From: Diplocloster modestus
Lineage (GTDB): Bacteria; Bacillota; Clostridia; Lachnospirales; Lachnospiraceae
Direction: 5' to 3'
DNA length: 64,000 nucleotides
Assembly (NCBI RefSeq): GCF_019042245.1
Contig: NZ_JAHQCX010000007.1
Span: 187,232-251,231 of the forward strand
The notes under the pieces were generated by a model. The model was not told where the DNA came from. It ran no database searches and saw nothing but the letters and a program-made list of their open reading frames with translations. The number at the start of each line of letters is the position of its first letter. Within the stretch, counting starts at the first letter, position 1. This document shows positions 52,484-61,395 of the stretch, piece after piece. A program made the translations under genes and the position numbers.

Positions 52484-53194
52484 ATTTTCCTCCAGTGGTG
52501 CATTTGCTACACCATTCATTCAGATCAGGGTGATCCTCTTTTTATTCAACCTATCGCCGCTTATACGGACACGTCATAATCAATATACTAATTCCATGTT
52601 AGCAATTTTACAACACAACAAAAGTAACCAGTTTATAACACAAACTCTCCTTTTTAGAGGCCACTGACAGGAAAAGAAGTCTCAAACCTGGTACGTTTGA
52701 GACTATTGTAATACGATTTGATGATTTTATATTGGGATCTTTACCTTAATATAGATCAAGCGCGCTAGTTACAATTGATATAATTTTATTATAACTTAGT
52801 AATTACATTATATAAAGTCTTAGTATGCAGTCTTTTAAGTGCATTTAAGGGACATTTTTTATTAAATATACCGTCATATGCTAAAATATTTACCAACTCG
52901 AATCGAACTGATATGTGCAAGACTTTATCCAGGAACTTCTTCATCCAGGTTATAGGTAAAATATCTATAAAATCAGACTGCTGAAAAAGCGGTCTTTTTT
53001 AGAATACTCTGTTATTTACCGTATTCGGTATATATATCTAACAACTTTTCTCTTCTTAACTTCATGATACCTGTAATCGGCAAAATGCTTCATTTTGCTT
53101 CCCTTTTTATCGGCCGCGGACTGAGGTGTACCTCATGGTCGCACATATCATCGGTTGGTAAAATTTACCTAGTTGTCGAAATAAGGGAGGTTGT
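52484..53194. other. 711-bp AT-rich gap with hairpins and an orphan terminator
   Basis: No convincing gene. It contains the hairpin AGTCTCAAAC/GTTTGAGACT (52678-52704), an AT-rich tract with ATTGATATAATTTTATTATAAC around 52780, the terminator at 52975-53000, and a GCGGACTGAGGT/ACCTCATGGTCGC imperfect hairpin (53115-53142) in the leader of the first HTH gene. The left part must contain the beta-helix gene promoter. Confidence 0.4.
52975..53000 (+). terminator. Rho-independent terminator without an upstream gene
   Basis: AGACTGCT-GAAAA-AGCGGTCT (one G-T wobble) followed by TTTTTT. No plus-strand coding sequence precedes it, so it may end a small RNA transcribed from the AT-rich tract near 52780. 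Confidence 0.6.
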
Positions 53195-53464
53195 ATGATG
53201 CGCCAATACAAATTGCTGCTTCAGGGCTTTCTTATGGACCGGATTCTGTTATACAGATCCGATAATCAATTCACCCAGGAACAAATGGCTGAATTGCTGC
53301 ATATTTCTCCTCGTTCTTACTTTGATCTGGAACATGGGAAATATGGTTTATCCGCACTGACATTAATCTTTTTTCTTCTAATATTATCAAAGACCGATGT
53401 AATAAATCTTTTGGATGATTTTCAGCACCTTGTAGATCGTGCGGGAAAAGATGACGTTGCCTGA
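53195..53464 (+). CDS. Small helix-turn-helix protein (XRE-like)
   Basis: An 89-aa protein. Residues 10-60 read DRILLYRSDNQFTQEQMAELLHISPRSYFDLEHGKYGLSALTLIFFLLILS, an XRE-type HTH fold with Q-x-x-M-A/L-L-x-I-S-x-R-S-Y core. GGGAGG lies before the ATGATG start. Function is likely regulation of a neighbour; nothing else is recognisable. Confidence 0.7.
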   Translation: MMRQYKLLLQGFLMDRILLYRSDNQFTQEQMAELLHISPRSYFDLEHGKYGLSALTLIFFLLILSKTDVINLLDDFQHLVDRAGKDDVA

Positions 53465-53490
53465 CACCAAAGTCTGCGGCGCCTTTAGAA

Positions 53491-53727
53491 ATGATAAATG
53501 AAAGAAGTACAAGTGTTATGGATTTAGGAGAAAAATTATCACATTACAGACATGCCAAGGGGCTTACCCAATGTGAAGCCGCTGAAATACTGCATGTATC
53601 ACGCCAATGTCTGGGAAACTGGGAGGCCGGCCGCAGGGAACCATGTATTGCAGCATTTGCCCGTATATGCCGGTTATACGGAATTACGGCTGAACAATTG
53701 TTTCCGGATGATCTTGATCAGTATTAA
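53491..53727 (+). CDS. Small XRE-family HTH regulator
   Basis: A 78-aa protein with GEKLSHYRHAKGLTQCEAAEILHVSRQCLGNWEAGRREPCIAAFARICRLYGITAEQLF, a complete XRE domain. It starts 26 bp after the preceding HTH gene. No good ribosome site precedes ATG 53491; ATG 53518 (MDLGEKL) is the alternative. Confidence 0.75.
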   Translation: MINERSTSVMDLGEKLSHYRHAKGLTQCEAAEILHVSRQCLGNWEAGRREPCIAAFARICRLYGITAEQLFPDDLDQY

Positions 53728-53817
53728 TAGAAATTCGAATCTGCATATTGGAAATCCCAGCCCCGGCATCGATCAGGCCGTACTGATCCTTTGGGGGGAT
53801 CTCTGCGCTTACACATA

Positions 53818-53841
53818 AAAGCCGCCCATAGGGCGGTTTTT
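53818..53841 (+). terminator. Terminator after the HTH gene pair
   Basis: AAAAGCCGCCC-ATA-GGGCGGTTTTT forms a 6-7-bp GC stem with a T run, 90 bp after the second HTH stop. Confidence 0.75.
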
Positions 53842-53853
53842 ATGTCAAATTAG

Positions 53854-53955
53854 AGCACCGTTTTCCATGATGTCAGCTATTTTTCGCACACCTTTAAGAA
53901 ACTGACCGGATATACCCCGTCGGATTATCGGACGATCATCACGGATCAATCGTAG
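53854..53955 (+). pseudogene. C-terminal remnant of an AraC-family regulator
   Basis: A 33-codon frame after an in-frame stop reads STVFHDVSYFSHTFKKLTG then YTPSDYRTIITDQS and a stop. HDVSYFSHTFKKLTGYTPSDYR is the last helix-turn-helix of AraC proteins. The rest of the gene is missing, and the remnant overlaps the ABC-F gene 3' end by 17 bp on the opposite strand. Confidence 0.75.
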
Positions 53956-55849
53956 CAATAAGCGAACTATACTGTAATTCCAGTGCCGTATGAAGCCATT
54001 CCATACAGGCGCGGTGCCACTGATCAAACGCATCCTCATATTGCCTCTCTAACGCTTCATATTCCGCTTCCTGCTGCCAGGGCATGTTCCTCCAAAATTC
54101 TTCCGAGCAGATCCAGGTGTCCCTCATCGTCCTCATTTGCCTATCCAGCCGGCCGCACACTTGTGAGGCGCCTTCCAGCTGCTCTTTGGCCAGCCGCATT
54201 TTCCAGTCCGCGTAGGCTTCCTCAGCCGGTATTTCTTTGAGTCTGTGGCGTTCCGCTTTCGGCACCGAACGCATGCCCGCGATCAGCGCCTGTTCCTCAG
54301 CCTTGATCTGCGCAGAGAGGGCAGGCCCATCAGATCTCTTCCTTCTGCGTTCCAGATAGTGCTCATAGCCGAAAGGATAGTACATCACCGACTGGTCTTC
54401 AAAGATCAGCACCGCATCCGCCACCTGCCGGACAAAATAACGGTCATGGGAGACAAAGAGGATCGTCCCGGTATAGGCACGGAATGCAGATTCCAAAGTC
54501 TCCTTCGCCTGTATGTCCATATGATTCGTAGGCTCGTCCATGATCAGGAAATTCGGACGGCTCTGCAGCAGTTGTGCCAGAACCAGCCGGGCCTTTTCCC
54601 CGCCGGACAGCGCGCACACCTGTTTTTGCGCCTCCCTGCCGCCAAACAGGTAGGCACCGAGAATGCTCCTGGCCTCCTTCTGTGTCAAAGCCGGGAAATA
54701 ACTGCTGAAATGCTCAAAAACGGTTTGTGTGGATTCGATCGCCGCACTGTGCTGATCAAAATAGCCCATGGTGATATGACTGCCCAGAGAGTATTCCCCG
54801 TCAAGAGGAGGCAGACAGCCCGCCACGGTCTTCAGAAAAGTAGTCTTCCCTGCCCCGTTCGGTCCCAGAAGCGCGATCTTCTGTCCCCGGCGGATCCGCA
54901 TGGTAATCTCCAGCAGCGGCCGGTCATAGCCGATTTTCAAATGTTCCGAGTCAAAAACCCATTTCCCGCCAGGCACCAGAGGATTGATCTCCCTGGTAAA
55001 AATATGGGCGTCATCTTCTGCCGGCTTTTCCACCCGCTCCATCCGCTCCATACTTTTCTTTTTGGACCTGGCAAAAGAAGCCTTATTCGGTTTATGCTTA
55101 AACCGCTCCACCAGCGCTTCCAGCCGGGCCAGTTCTTCCTGCTGCCGCTCATAAGCTTTGCGCTGGATCCGGATTCTTTTCAGCTTTTCCTGCCGGTAGT
55201 GGGTATAATTTCCTGGATACCGCGTCAATTTCCGGTCCGAAAGCTCATAGACCACGTCGGTCACCTGGTCCAGGAAGAACCGGTCATGGGATACCATCAC
55301 CACAGCACCGGGATAGCTTTTCATATATTCTTCCAGCCACTCCGCAGCCTCCGTATCCAGATGATTCGTCGGCTCATCTAACAGCAGGATATCCGGCTTA
55401 CGAAGCAGCAGCCTGATCAGCGCGATCTTCGTCTGCTCCCCCCCCGAAAACTGGTTCAGCCTCTTTTTCTTTTGTTCCTTATCAAATCCAAATCCGGTAA
55501 ATAAGATATCATACTCCCGCTCGTATTCAAAACGCTCACGCTCAAACGTGTCCCGGCACGGGCAGGAATCCAGGAGTTCTTCCTCTACAGTCCGGTTGTC
55601 ATTCTGATAATTATGCTGGGAAAGCATCCCTATGGTCAGCTGGCGGGAACAGCAGATCCCCGGTCCCTCACGCCTGTCATCCCGGTCCAGGGGCAGCTGT
55701 CCGGCGATCAGTCTGAGCAGCGTGGTCTTTCCGGCGCCATTCTTTCCCACCACGGCGATCTTCTCCGTGCCGTGGATCTCAAAATCAATGTTGGACAGAA
55801 TTGGTTCTCCGCCCAGTGATATGGTTCCATTGGTTATCTGGTATAACAT
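53939..55849 (-). CDS. ABC-F family ATPase
   Basis: A 636-aa soluble double ATPase. Domain 1: GKNGAGKTTLLRL, FSGGEQTKIALIRLLLRKPDILLLDEPTNHLD. Domain 2: GPNGAGKTTFLKTVAG, LSGGEKARLVLAQLLQSRPNFLIMDEPTNHMD. Between them lies the basic ABC-F linker (RQEKLKRIRIQRKAYERQQEELARLEALVERFKHKP). No membrane segments, so it is a translation factor or ribosome-protection protein of the EttA/Vga/Lsa type, not a transporter. A C-terminal helical extension of about 110 residues ends the protein. Whether it protects against an antibiotic cannot be told from sequence. Confidence 0.9.
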   Translation of the reverse strand: MLYQITNGTISLGGEPILSNIDFEIHGTEKIAVVGKNGAGKTTLLRLIAGQLPLDRDDRREGPGICCSRQLTIGMLSQHNYQNDNRTVEEELLDSCPCRDTFERERFEYEREYDILFTGFGFDKEQKKKRLNQFSGGEQTKIALIRLLLRKPDILLLDEPTNHLDTEAAEWLEEYMKSYPGAVVMVSHDRFFLDQVTDVVYELSDRKLTRYPGNYTHYRQEKLKRIRIQRKAYERQQEELARLEALVERFKHKPNKASFARSKKKSMERMERVEKPAEDDAHIFTREINPLVPGGKWVFDSEHLKIGYDRPLLEITMRIRRGQKIALLGPNGAGKTTFLKTVAGCLPPLDGEYSLGSHITMGYFDQHSAAIESTQTVFEHFSSYFPALTQKEARSILGAYLFGGREAQKQVCALSGGEKARLVLAQLLQSRPNFLIMDEPTNHMDIQAKETLESAFRAYTGTILFVSHDRYFVRQVADAVLIFEDQSVMYYPFGYEHYLERRRKRSDGPALSAQIKAEEQALIAGMRSVPKAERHRLKEIPAEEAYADWKMRLAKEQLEGASQVCGRLDRQMRTMRDTWICSEEFWRNMPWQQEAEYEALERQYEDAFDQWHRACMEWLHTALELQYSSLIATIDP

Positions 55850-55866
55850 TGGTCTGCACTCTTTTC

Positions 55867-56469
55867 TTACTTGCCGTTATTTTCTGCTGTCAAAGTAATT
55901 TTCTCAAGTTTTACAGCTGTCCCTGTGGCAGCCACACCTACCATATTTCCTGAGAATGTTATATAATCAAAATCAATTCCAATGATTCCATCTGCTTCCA
56001 CTTTACATGCACTTTTTTTAAGTTTTTCCTGCGCAGCTCCTTTTGCCATCTCTAACTTCTCTGCAAAAAGTTCGGATTTTTCTCCAAACAGATCAGATAT
56101 CGATGCGCTGAATTCAGACAAAAATCCTGTACCCAAGACCACGGATCCGCTAATTACAGATATATATTTTGTAATTTTGTACCCTTCCAGATTATATCCT
56201 GTTGTCAGGATTAATTGACTCATACTTTGGTATATATTATCATATAAAGGAGAATTTTCTTTTGCTTCTAACCTCCACTTATTTTTTATTTCTTCTTTCT
56301 GAGCAGGACTTTTTGTCTGCCATTCGTCACTCGATATATTTTTACATATCATTTTGGTACCGCAAACATTACAATTTGGCGGGTTATTTGGTGATCTTTC
56401 CGCGCTGCCCACGAAACCACACTTCTCACAGAAAAAAAACAATCTTTCTTTTTCATTAAACAATCCCAT
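55867..56469 (-). CDS. Zinc-ribbon plus YbjQ-like domain protein, function unknown
   Basis: A 200-aa protein. The start CEKCGFVGSAERSPNNPPNCNVCGTKM is a four-cysteine zinc ribbon (residues 14-40). The second half, TTGYNLEGYKITKYISVISGSVVLGTGF ... EADGIIGIDFDYITFSGNMVGVAATGTAVKLE, is a YbjQ (PF01906-type) domain, which forms pentamers in characterised homologues. AGGAG is eight bases before the ATG. Role unknown. Confidence 0.75.
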   Translation of the reverse strand: MGLFNEKERLFFFCEKCGFVGSAERSPNNPPNCNVCGTKMICKNISSDEWQTKSPAQKEEIKNKWRLEAKENSPLYDNIYQSMSQLILTTGYNLEGYKITKYISVISGSVVLGTGFLSEFSASISDLFGEKSELFAEKLEMAKGAAQEKLKKSACKVEADGIIGIDFDYITFSGNMVGVAATGTAVKLEKITLTAENNGK

Positions 56470-56975
56470 ATCTTAATCTCCTCACTACTATACATTTTCT
56501 ATTTATATTATGACTGTTAAATTATCTCTACTAAATCACTTTAGAAATCTCAAAGCCTAAAGCCTTGATACTGATACATTTATTGTAGCATATCAAGATT
56601 AATTTTACACCACATAATATCCTGCAAATAAGAAACAGAAAATGCCTGTTCGATGTACTTATCTAAAGAAGCGTTTCTTAATTAGCCGCTCGCTGCCTAC
56701 CCACAGGACAAAATAACAGTCCATTTCATTGGTAAGCTCTCTCACCTTACCGGTGCCGATGCCGCCATGCAGATCAAGAACATGAACGATTGGTTGAATG
56801 CTGTCCGGCTCCAAATCGTGCAGAAGCATACTCCCGATATCATAAAATTGTGATTAGATCACATCAAAACCCATATAATTTCGTGATAAGGGTTGTATTT
56901 TTTGCTGAATCAACATATAATAAAAATGTGATTAAAATGCCCCCAAACTCCAATAAAAATGTGAGGAGTGAACCT
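56470..56975. other. 506-bp gap with an ambiguous coding fragment and leader repeats
   Basis: AT-rich left part with no gene. At 56659-56829 a 56-codon minus frame (MLLHDLEPDSIQPIVHVLDL ... LIKKRFFR) competes with a plus frame (PLAAYPQDKITVHFIGKLSH ... TPDIIKL, ending near 56853). Both could be debris of a lost gene. Two AATAAAAATGTGA repeats follow at 56919-56964. Confidence 0.3.
56919..56964 (+). repeat. Direct repeat in the leader of the ATPase gene
   Basis: AATAAAAATGTGA occurs at 56919-56931 and 56952-56964 (33-bp period); the second overlaps the ribosome site of the ATPase gene. ATTGTGATTAGATCAC near 56846 is related. A regulator or RNA-level control site is possible. Confidence 0.45.
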
Positions 56976-58313
56976 ATGGAACGTTTTATTTTGAAAAAGC
57001 TGCTGGACTGGAAGAATTCTCCCTACCGCAAACCTCTGATCTTAAAAGGTGTGCGACAGGTAGGTAAGACCTGGATTCTGAAAGAGTTCGGCAAACGCTA
57101 TTATGAAAATACTGCCTATTTTAACTTTGATGAAAATGAGGAATACAAGCAGTTCTTTGAGACCACCAAGGACGTGGACCGCATCCTGCAGAACTTGATG
57201 TTGGCCAGCGGTCAGAAGATTGTGCCTGAAAAGACTCTCACCATCTTCGACGAGGTCCAGGATTGCCCGAAGGTCATCAACTCCATGAAATATTTCTGCG
57301 AGAATGCTCCGCAGTATCATATTGCCTGCGCCGGTTCTCTGCTGGGCATTGCCTTGGCAAAACCATCTTCTTTCCCTGTGGGCAAAGTCAACTTCATGCA
57401 GATTGATCCCATGACCTTTTCAGAGTTCTTGATCGCTAATGGTGACGAAAATCTTGCTAAGTATTTGGAAAGCGCAGACACCATTGAGGCAATTCCAGGT
57501 GCTTTCTTCAATCCTCTGTATGAGAAATTGAAGATGTACTATGTTACCGGTGGTATGCCTGAATCTGTGTTGATGTGGACAGAGGCGCGGGATGTTTCTG
57601 CCATGCAGGAAGCTTTGTACGGCATTATCGGCGCTTATGAGCGTGACTTTGCTAAGCATCCTAACATCAGTGAGTTCCCGAAGATCTCCATGATCTGGAA
57701 ATCTATTCCGTCTCAGCTGGCAAGAGAAAACAAGAAGTTCATCTACAAGGTTGTCAAAGAAGGCGCAAGAGCCCGTGAATACGAAGACGCCCTGCAATGG
57801 CTGGTAGATGCCCGTCTGGTGCATAAAATATACCGCAGCAGCGCTCCTGGCCTGCCGGTGGCAGCCTACGATGACCTGTCCGCATTTAAGATTTATCTGG
57901 TGGATGTGGGTCTGCTCCGCCGTATGGCACAGTTGGCTCCTACGGCGTTTGGCGAAGGCAATCGCTTGTTTACCGAATTCAAGGGCGCACTGACCGAAAA
58001 TTTTGTGCTGCAGACCTTGATTACACAATTTGAAGTCGTACCTCGGTACTGGGCACAGAATAATCCTCCGTATGAGGTGGATTTTCTGATTCAACGGGAA
58101 AATGACATTTTCCCTATGGAAGTCAATTCCGAAGCCAACACCACCAGTAAGAGCCTTAAAAAGTTCAGGGAACTGTTCCCGGATAAGATCAAACTCCGTG
58201 TACGCTTCTCCCTGGATAATTTGAAGCTGGACGATGATGTGCTGAACATCCCTCTGTTTATGGCAGACCAGACTGATCGTCTGATTGGACTTGCAATGGA
58301 ACTGCGTAAATAG
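56976..58313 (+). CDS. COG1373-type AAA ATPase with DUF4143 domain
   Basis: A 445-aa ATPase. It has Walker A GVRQVGKTW at about 20-28, Walker B LTIFDEVQDCP, an AAA_14 fold, then a C-terminal DUF4143 nuclease-like domain (FTEFKGALTENFVLQTLITQ; PPYEVDFLIQRENDIFPMEVNSEANTTSKSLKKFRELFPD, with the D...E-V-K/N pattern of the PD-(D/E)XK type). ATG 56976 follows GAGGAG by eight bases; the open frame to 56790 upstream has no such site. The family is widespread and often stand-alone, with no agreed function. Confidence 0.88.
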   Translation: MERFILKKLLDWKNSPYRKPLILKGVRQVGKTWILKEFGKRYYENTAYFNFDENEEYKQFFETTKDVDRILQNLMLASGQKIVPEKTLTIFDEVQDCPKVINSMKYFCENAPQYHIACAGSLLGIALAKPSSFPVGKVNFMQIDPMTFSEFLIANGDENLAKYLESADTIEAIPGAFFNPLYEKLKMYYVTGGMPESVLMWTEARDVSAMQEALYGIIGAYERDFAKHPNISEFPKISMIWKSIPSQLARENKKFIYKVVKEGARAREYEDALQWLVDARLVHKIYRSSAPGLPVAAYDDLSAFKIYLVDVGLLRRMAQLAPTAFGEGNRLFTEFKGALTENFVLQTLITQFEVVPRYWAQNNPPYEVDFLIQRENDIFPMEVNSEANTTSKSLKKFRELFPDKIKLRVRFSLDNLKLDDDVLNIPLFMADQTDRLIGLAMELRK

Positions 58314-58342
58314 GGTTACACAAATATCGGTAAAATAAATGA

Positions 58343-58395
58343 GGGGCGTTGCATAAGTAGATGAATCATCTACTGGAGCAATTGCCCCATTTTTG
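58343..58395 (+). terminator. Terminator after the AAA ATPase gene
   Basis: GGGGCG...CGCCCC-like outer arms (GGGGCGTTGCATAAGTAGATGA against ATCATCTACTGGAGCAATTGCCCC) form a long imperfect stem closing on AGTAGATGA/TCATCTACT, followed by ATTTTTG on plus. Confidence 0.6.
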
Positions 58396-58674
58396 TACTC
58401 AAAAACAGAAAAACGGACTCCGAATATACTCAGCAGCTGTTCCATTTTATGCTGAACCAGAAACGGCTGCACGAGATCATGCATAGCCCCCATAATTCGT
58501 ACCGGCACTCTCCGATAGACGCCTCTGTCCTCTCGTTTGTCAGCCAGCACCAAATAATTTACAAATTCAAACGCTTCCTTATGTCCGACTGCCTCTTTCC
58601 TTCTGCACATAGAGTCCGACTCTTCTATCTGAAATGCCCCATCTTTCCGAGACTTCTCTTACCGTCATGTACAT
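58396..58674 (-). pseudogene. Decayed Fic-family gene (HTH part and N-terminal Fic part, frameshifted)
   Basis: The start (ATG 58674) reads MYMTVREVSERWGISDRRV, an N-terminal HTH of Fic-type proteins, and stops after 31 codons. In the next frame EAVGHKEAFEF is joined to VNYLVLADKREDRGVYRRVP and VRIMGAMHDLVQPFLVQHKMEQLL, the conserved Fic N-terminal region. The expected 20 or so residues before YLVLADKREDRG and the catalytic HPFxDGNGR core are missing. At least one frameshift and two deletions have occurred. Confidence 0.72.
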
Positions 58675-58883
58675 AATCTGCACCTCACCTTCCAAAAAAC
58701 AGGATATGTCATAACCGGAATAATATCTCAATAATATCGGAATAGTGTATTCGTCTGTATCGGAACAATACGAAAAGTACAGAAAACGAAATTCCAATTG
58801 ATGAAAAATCACACTGCGAGATAAACATCCTTCTAATAATAGTAAAACCATTTCTAAGAGATACACACATCTAACCGAAAAAT

Positions 58884-58910
58884 ATACCCCGCAATGAAAC
58901 TACGGGGTAT
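58884..58910 (-). terminator. Terminator on minus after the fragment at 58922
   Basis: ATACCCCGTAGTTTCATTGCGGGGTAT forms a GC-rich hairpin followed on minus by ATTTTTC. It would end transcripts from the solute-binding-like lipoprotein gene at 59041. Confidence 0.65.
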
Positions 58911-58921
58911 AATCACTATTA

Positions 58922-59038
58922 TTATTTCAATTCTACTGCCAACGCAGTCTTGGACAAATCAGCATAAAAATCATGATAAATAGTGCGGGAAATCGTGTGC
59001 ATAACCGCTTCAGGAATTCCTGCCGCCCATTTCTCATA
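58922..59038 (-). pseudogene. C-terminal coding fragment of an unrecognised gene
   Basis: An open frame without start, beginning inside the 3' end of the lipoprotein gene, reads LLVGITYEKWAAGIPEAVMH then TISRTIYHDFYADLSKTALAVELK and TAA, and is followed by a terminator. It looks like the tail of a longer gene fused at a recombination junction. The family is not recognised. Confidence 0.35.
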
Positions 59039-59040
59039 CG

Positions 59041-61395
59041 TTATTCCGACAAGTAAAGATTCACCTTCTTCATCACCTCACCCGCGGCCGACTCCGGTGT
59101 GATCTCTCCTGTCAGACAGGGACCGGCCTGCTCCACTACCGCCTCAAAGATAACACTGTCCATCAGGGTAGGTGTCTTTAGCTTTTCGATAATTTGTTTC
59201 AATGTTTCTACCTGCTCCGGAGTAGGTTCCGTGACTTCCAGCGAGATTGCTTCTGAATTTTCGCCATCTATCATTATGGAGAAGCTGTTATAATCCGACG
59301 TGCTTAACTGTGCGGACGCGTCAAACGCTTTTTGATTCACTGGAAATCCGTCATTCGTCAGCAGCTCCTGAATTTCCCGTGACAGCAGCCGTTTTACTAC
59401 TTCCCTGGCAGCATCCGCGTCATTGCATTTTGAGCTGACGCCGACAATGGATGCCGGTATAAATATGTCTTGGGCCTGACTTTGCTGTGCCTGCATATTA
59501 AGCTCCGGCATTTTATTTATGAGAGATGTTATAAGTCCATATCCTCCTGCCACATCTGCGATATATCCCAATTCCATCTTTGCCCCTCCTGTGAGGAAGC
59601 TCATGGGCGAGATTTCAGGGGTGCGGAACTTGATCTTGCTGGTGTCGCCGGTTACGAAATAATTCGTAGTACCAGTCCGGTCTTGTTCACTTAACGCGGC
59701 TGTCTGATCCTCAAACATCTGCTTTACCAATTGATAAAACTGCGTCAATACCTCTTCCTTTAGTGTACCATCCTCATTTAACCAGGCCGGGGAAGCGGCA
59801 TCGTAAAAATATTTGAGAAACTGTTCCGGATCCGTCGTATTCCGATCCAGAACCGTCCCTTCCGGATTCTCTTCCCGGATTTTATGAAAAGCATCGGCGT
59901 ATGCATTGAGATCCGTCAGCTGTCCGATGATATCCTTCGGCCCCTGCACAACCGGGATCAGGAATTTCGTGGGAACGGCACAGATCTTCCCGTCCTTCTC
60001 GTAGGTCCTGGCAATGTTATCAAACAAGGCACCCTGGGGATAATCAGAATCCAACAGGTCTTTCAGATCCATCAGCAGCCCTTTCTGCGCATAAGCTTCG
60101 ATGGGCATTCCATCCAGGATCAGGATATCCGGGCCTTTGCCGGCCATAATCTCCGTATTCAGGGTGCGCAGCGCGTCCGATACGGTAATGGCGTCCTCTC
60201 CTGTCATGCCTGCCTGGTATTTGATCTGCATACCAGGATTTTCTTTCTGTATCTTAGCGATTGCCTGACGCAGCCCTTGATTGTCGTACAGACTGTATAT
60301 CTTTACGATTTGATCCGGTACCGCCGGCGTGTCTGCGGAATAATAATAGCGCATCAGATGCGATCCATTCTCACCGCTGTATGCCGCCAGGAATTCATCA
60401 TTGGCTATGGGAATCAGATTCAAAAACAGAAAAGTGGGATCTCCCATGGAAGTCAGGCTGCCTTCACTGATCTGTTCCATCATGGATCCTCCGAATATAT
60501 GCCGGTACAGGCCTTGCCTGCCGGCCAGGAATACGCCTTCTCCTTCATCATCCGCGACCATCAGGTAGGGAGCCCCCTCCATGAAAAATTGGTTGCTCAC
60601 CATATTTTGTTCTGTTTCCACCATTTTTTGCAGCTCTTCGTCCACAGGCAGGGTGGTTCCCGTTTCCAAAGAAAACATCTCCATACCCGAATGGGTGACT
60701 GCAATGAGCTTATCCCCGGCCAGGCTTATTCTCATGAGCGTATTCTGGGTCTCCCATGTCTGCACAACTGCTCCGGTTCCCACGTCCAGCTGATAGATGG
60801 TTCCGTTGACCCCCGCAGCCAGCAGCCTGTTGTCATTGCTGAACGTATATTGAATCAAAGGGTCTTTCGGATCGGTCTGCGGGGTAAAGGCAGATGCATT
60901 TCCTTCGGCGTCCACATATAAGTATTCATTGCCGGAAGAATTCATCGAGATCTGTTCTCCATCCGATTCTGTGGACGTCGACGCGATTGCGGTTGTACCT
61001 TCATTCTGCGCACCGCTGCTCATAAATTCCAGAACCATGCTTCGATCGGGACTAATAGCCGCCCGCCAAAGTATTTTCCCTGATACCTGTTCCTCCCACC
61101 AGGGAGTTTCCACCTGCTGCCAGGTTTTTCCCTGATCCTGTGATTCGAAGATTCCTTTCTCCTCGATGATCATACGGATATTCCCATCTGCCAGCTTCTC
61201 TATGGCTTTTATTTGGTTTGGCTTCTCTCCGGCCGCATCCTCCAGGGAGTATTCTTCTTCCACATATCTGCCCATCACCGGCCTCTTTCCATTATCTGCG
61301 GTCTTCTGTGTACCATGCCCGCCGTTTCCACAGCCTGAAGCTGTAATAAGTAATACGCATAGAATCGCACACAGGATTCTCTTTGATGCTTTCAT
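59041..61395 (-). CDS. Lipoprotein with N-terminal propeller-like sensor and C-terminal solute-binding domain
   Basis: A 784-aa lipoprotein (MKASKRILCAILCVLLITASGCGNGG, lipobox Cys22). Residues about 50-340 are repeated beta-propeller-like strands with a BNR-type ESQDQGKTWQQVETPWW, and blades such as LIQYTFSNDNRLLAAGVNGTIYQLDVGTGAVVQTWE. From about residue 370 (IVKIYSLYDNQGLRQAIAKIQKENPGMQIKYQAG) it is a family 1 solute-binding fold ending GEVMKKVNLYLSE. No permease is nearby; the divergent two-component genes suggest a sensing role. GGAGG precedes the ATG. Confidence 0.82.
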   Translation of the reverse strand: MKASKRILCAILCVLLITASGCGNGGHGTQKTADNGKRPVMGRYVEEEYSLEDAAGEKPNQIKAIEKLADGNIRMIIEEKGIFESQDQGKTWQQVETPWWEEQVSGKILWRAAISPDRSMVLEFMSSGAQNEGTTAIASTSTESDGEQISMNSSGNEYLYVDAEGNASAFTPQTDPKDPLIQYTFSNDNRLLAAGVNGTIYQLDVGTGAVVQTWETQNTLMRISLAGDKLIAVTHSGMEMFSLETGTTLPVDEELQKMVETEQNMVSNQFFMEGAPYLMVADDEGEGVFLAGRQGLYRHIFGGSMMEQISEGSLTSMGDPTFLFLNLIPIANDEFLAAYSGENGSHLMRYYYSADTPAVPDQIVKIYSLYDNQGLRQAIAKIQKENPGMQIKYQAGMTGEDAITVSDALRTLNTEIMAGKGPDILILDGMPIEAYAQKGLLMDLKDLLDSDYPQGALFDNIARTYEKDGKICAVPTKFLIPVVQGPKDIIGQLTDLNAYADAFHKIREENPEGTVLDRNTTDPEQFLKYFYDAASPAWLNEDGTLKEEVLTQFYQLVKQMFEDQTAALSEQDRTGTTNYFVTGDTSKIKFRTPEISPMSFLTGGAKMELGYIADVAGGYGLITSLINKMPELNMQAQQSQAQDIFIPASIVGVSSKCNDADAAREVVKRLLSREIQELLTNDGFPVNQKAFDASAQLSTSDYNSFSIMIDGENSEAISLEVTEPTPEQVETLKQIIEKLKTPTLMDSVIFEAVVEQAGPCLTGEITPESAAGEVMKKVNLYLSE

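Noticed and set aside
54245-55381. 378-codon plus frame over the ABC-F gene
   Set aside because: Antisense shadow; the minus frame has two full ATPase cassettes.
57420-58610. 396-codon open frame on minus opposite the AAA ATPase gene
   Set aside because: It is antisense to a clear ATPase gene with a good ribosome site. Only its first part (58396-58610) is meaningful, as the Fic-gene remnant.
59884-60921. 345-codon plus frame over the lipoprotein gene
   Set aside because: Antisense shadow without ribosome site or domain.
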